A stretch of 6,446 nt of DNA, taken from the NCBI GenBank assembly GCA_964444885.1, contig CAYUIZ010000151.1:1-6446 (forward strand). The letters are read 5' to 3'. Below are positions 6,441-6,446 of the stretch, piece by piece (the first letter of the stretch is position 1; the number at the start of each line of letters is the position of its first letter). The DNA is from CAYRGQ01 sp964444885 (GTDB taxonomy: Bacteria > Bacteroidota > Bacteroidia > Sphingobacteriales > Sphingobacteriaceae). A program made the position numbers and the translations under genes. Under the pieces are notes generated by a model. It saw nothing but the letters and a program-made list of their open reading frames with translations. It was not told the DNA's origin and did no database searches.

Positions 6441-6446
6441 CAGGAC
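6437..6446 (+). CDS. Possible start of a following gene, overlapping the copB stop (partial)
   Basis: The copB stop codon TGA sits inside ATGA, so an ATG at 6437-6439 opens a new frame (Met-Thr-Gly) that runs to the window edge. Four-base ATGA overlaps commonly couple translation of neighbouring operon genes. Only ten bases are available, so neither a gene nor a product can be established. The bases AAAATTAATAA before it give no clear ribosome site. Confidence 0.15.

Overview
The window looks like a piece of a Bacteroidota genome, most likely from the Sphingobacterium/Pedobacter group. The reasons are indirect. Neither large gene has a clear Shine-Dalgarno sequence, and the start-proximal bases are A-rich. 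Both proteins have the sequence style of that phylum: a very long SWIM-type SNF2 helicase, and a CopB ATPase fused to a CPMH/CGM heavy-metal-binding domain. The genus is an inference.

Layout, left to right. Positions 1-138 look like one end of an insertion sequence, probably IS21 family, recognised from two tandem 21-bp repeats with a 24-bp period and a TG-type terminus on the minus strand. It stops about 16 bp past the stop codon of the next gene. Positions 155-3808 (minus strand) encode a complete 1217-residue SNF2-family ATPase/translocase with two SWIM-like zinc fingers in its N-terminal part. Positions 3809-4310 are a 502-bp divergent intergenic region. It holds the 5' flank of the SNF2 gene, a start-less 42-codon open stretch that reads like the 3' end of a lost gene (3924-4052), several hairpins, and a 132-bp nested palindrome (4131-4262). 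Positions 4311-6440 (plus strand) encode a complete 709-residue P1B-3-type (CopB-like, CPH motif) heavy-metal-exporting ATPase. Its stop codon overlaps an ATG that may start a next gene.

The two genes are divergently oriented and have no evident functional link. The SNF2 protein is likely a nucleic-acid translocase. The CopB protein is a membrane copper/silver detoxification pump. The IS end on one side, and the gene fragment plus large palindrome directly in front of the pump gene, suggest that the metal-resistance gene may belong to an acquired segment joined next to the SNF2 gene. That is an inference.

I see no CRISPR array, tRNA, rRNA or complete defence system. The least explained parts are the 132-bp palindrome and its competing small hairpin before copB, the tandem SWIM fingers, and the His-His replacement of the usual His-Pro motif in the ATPase.
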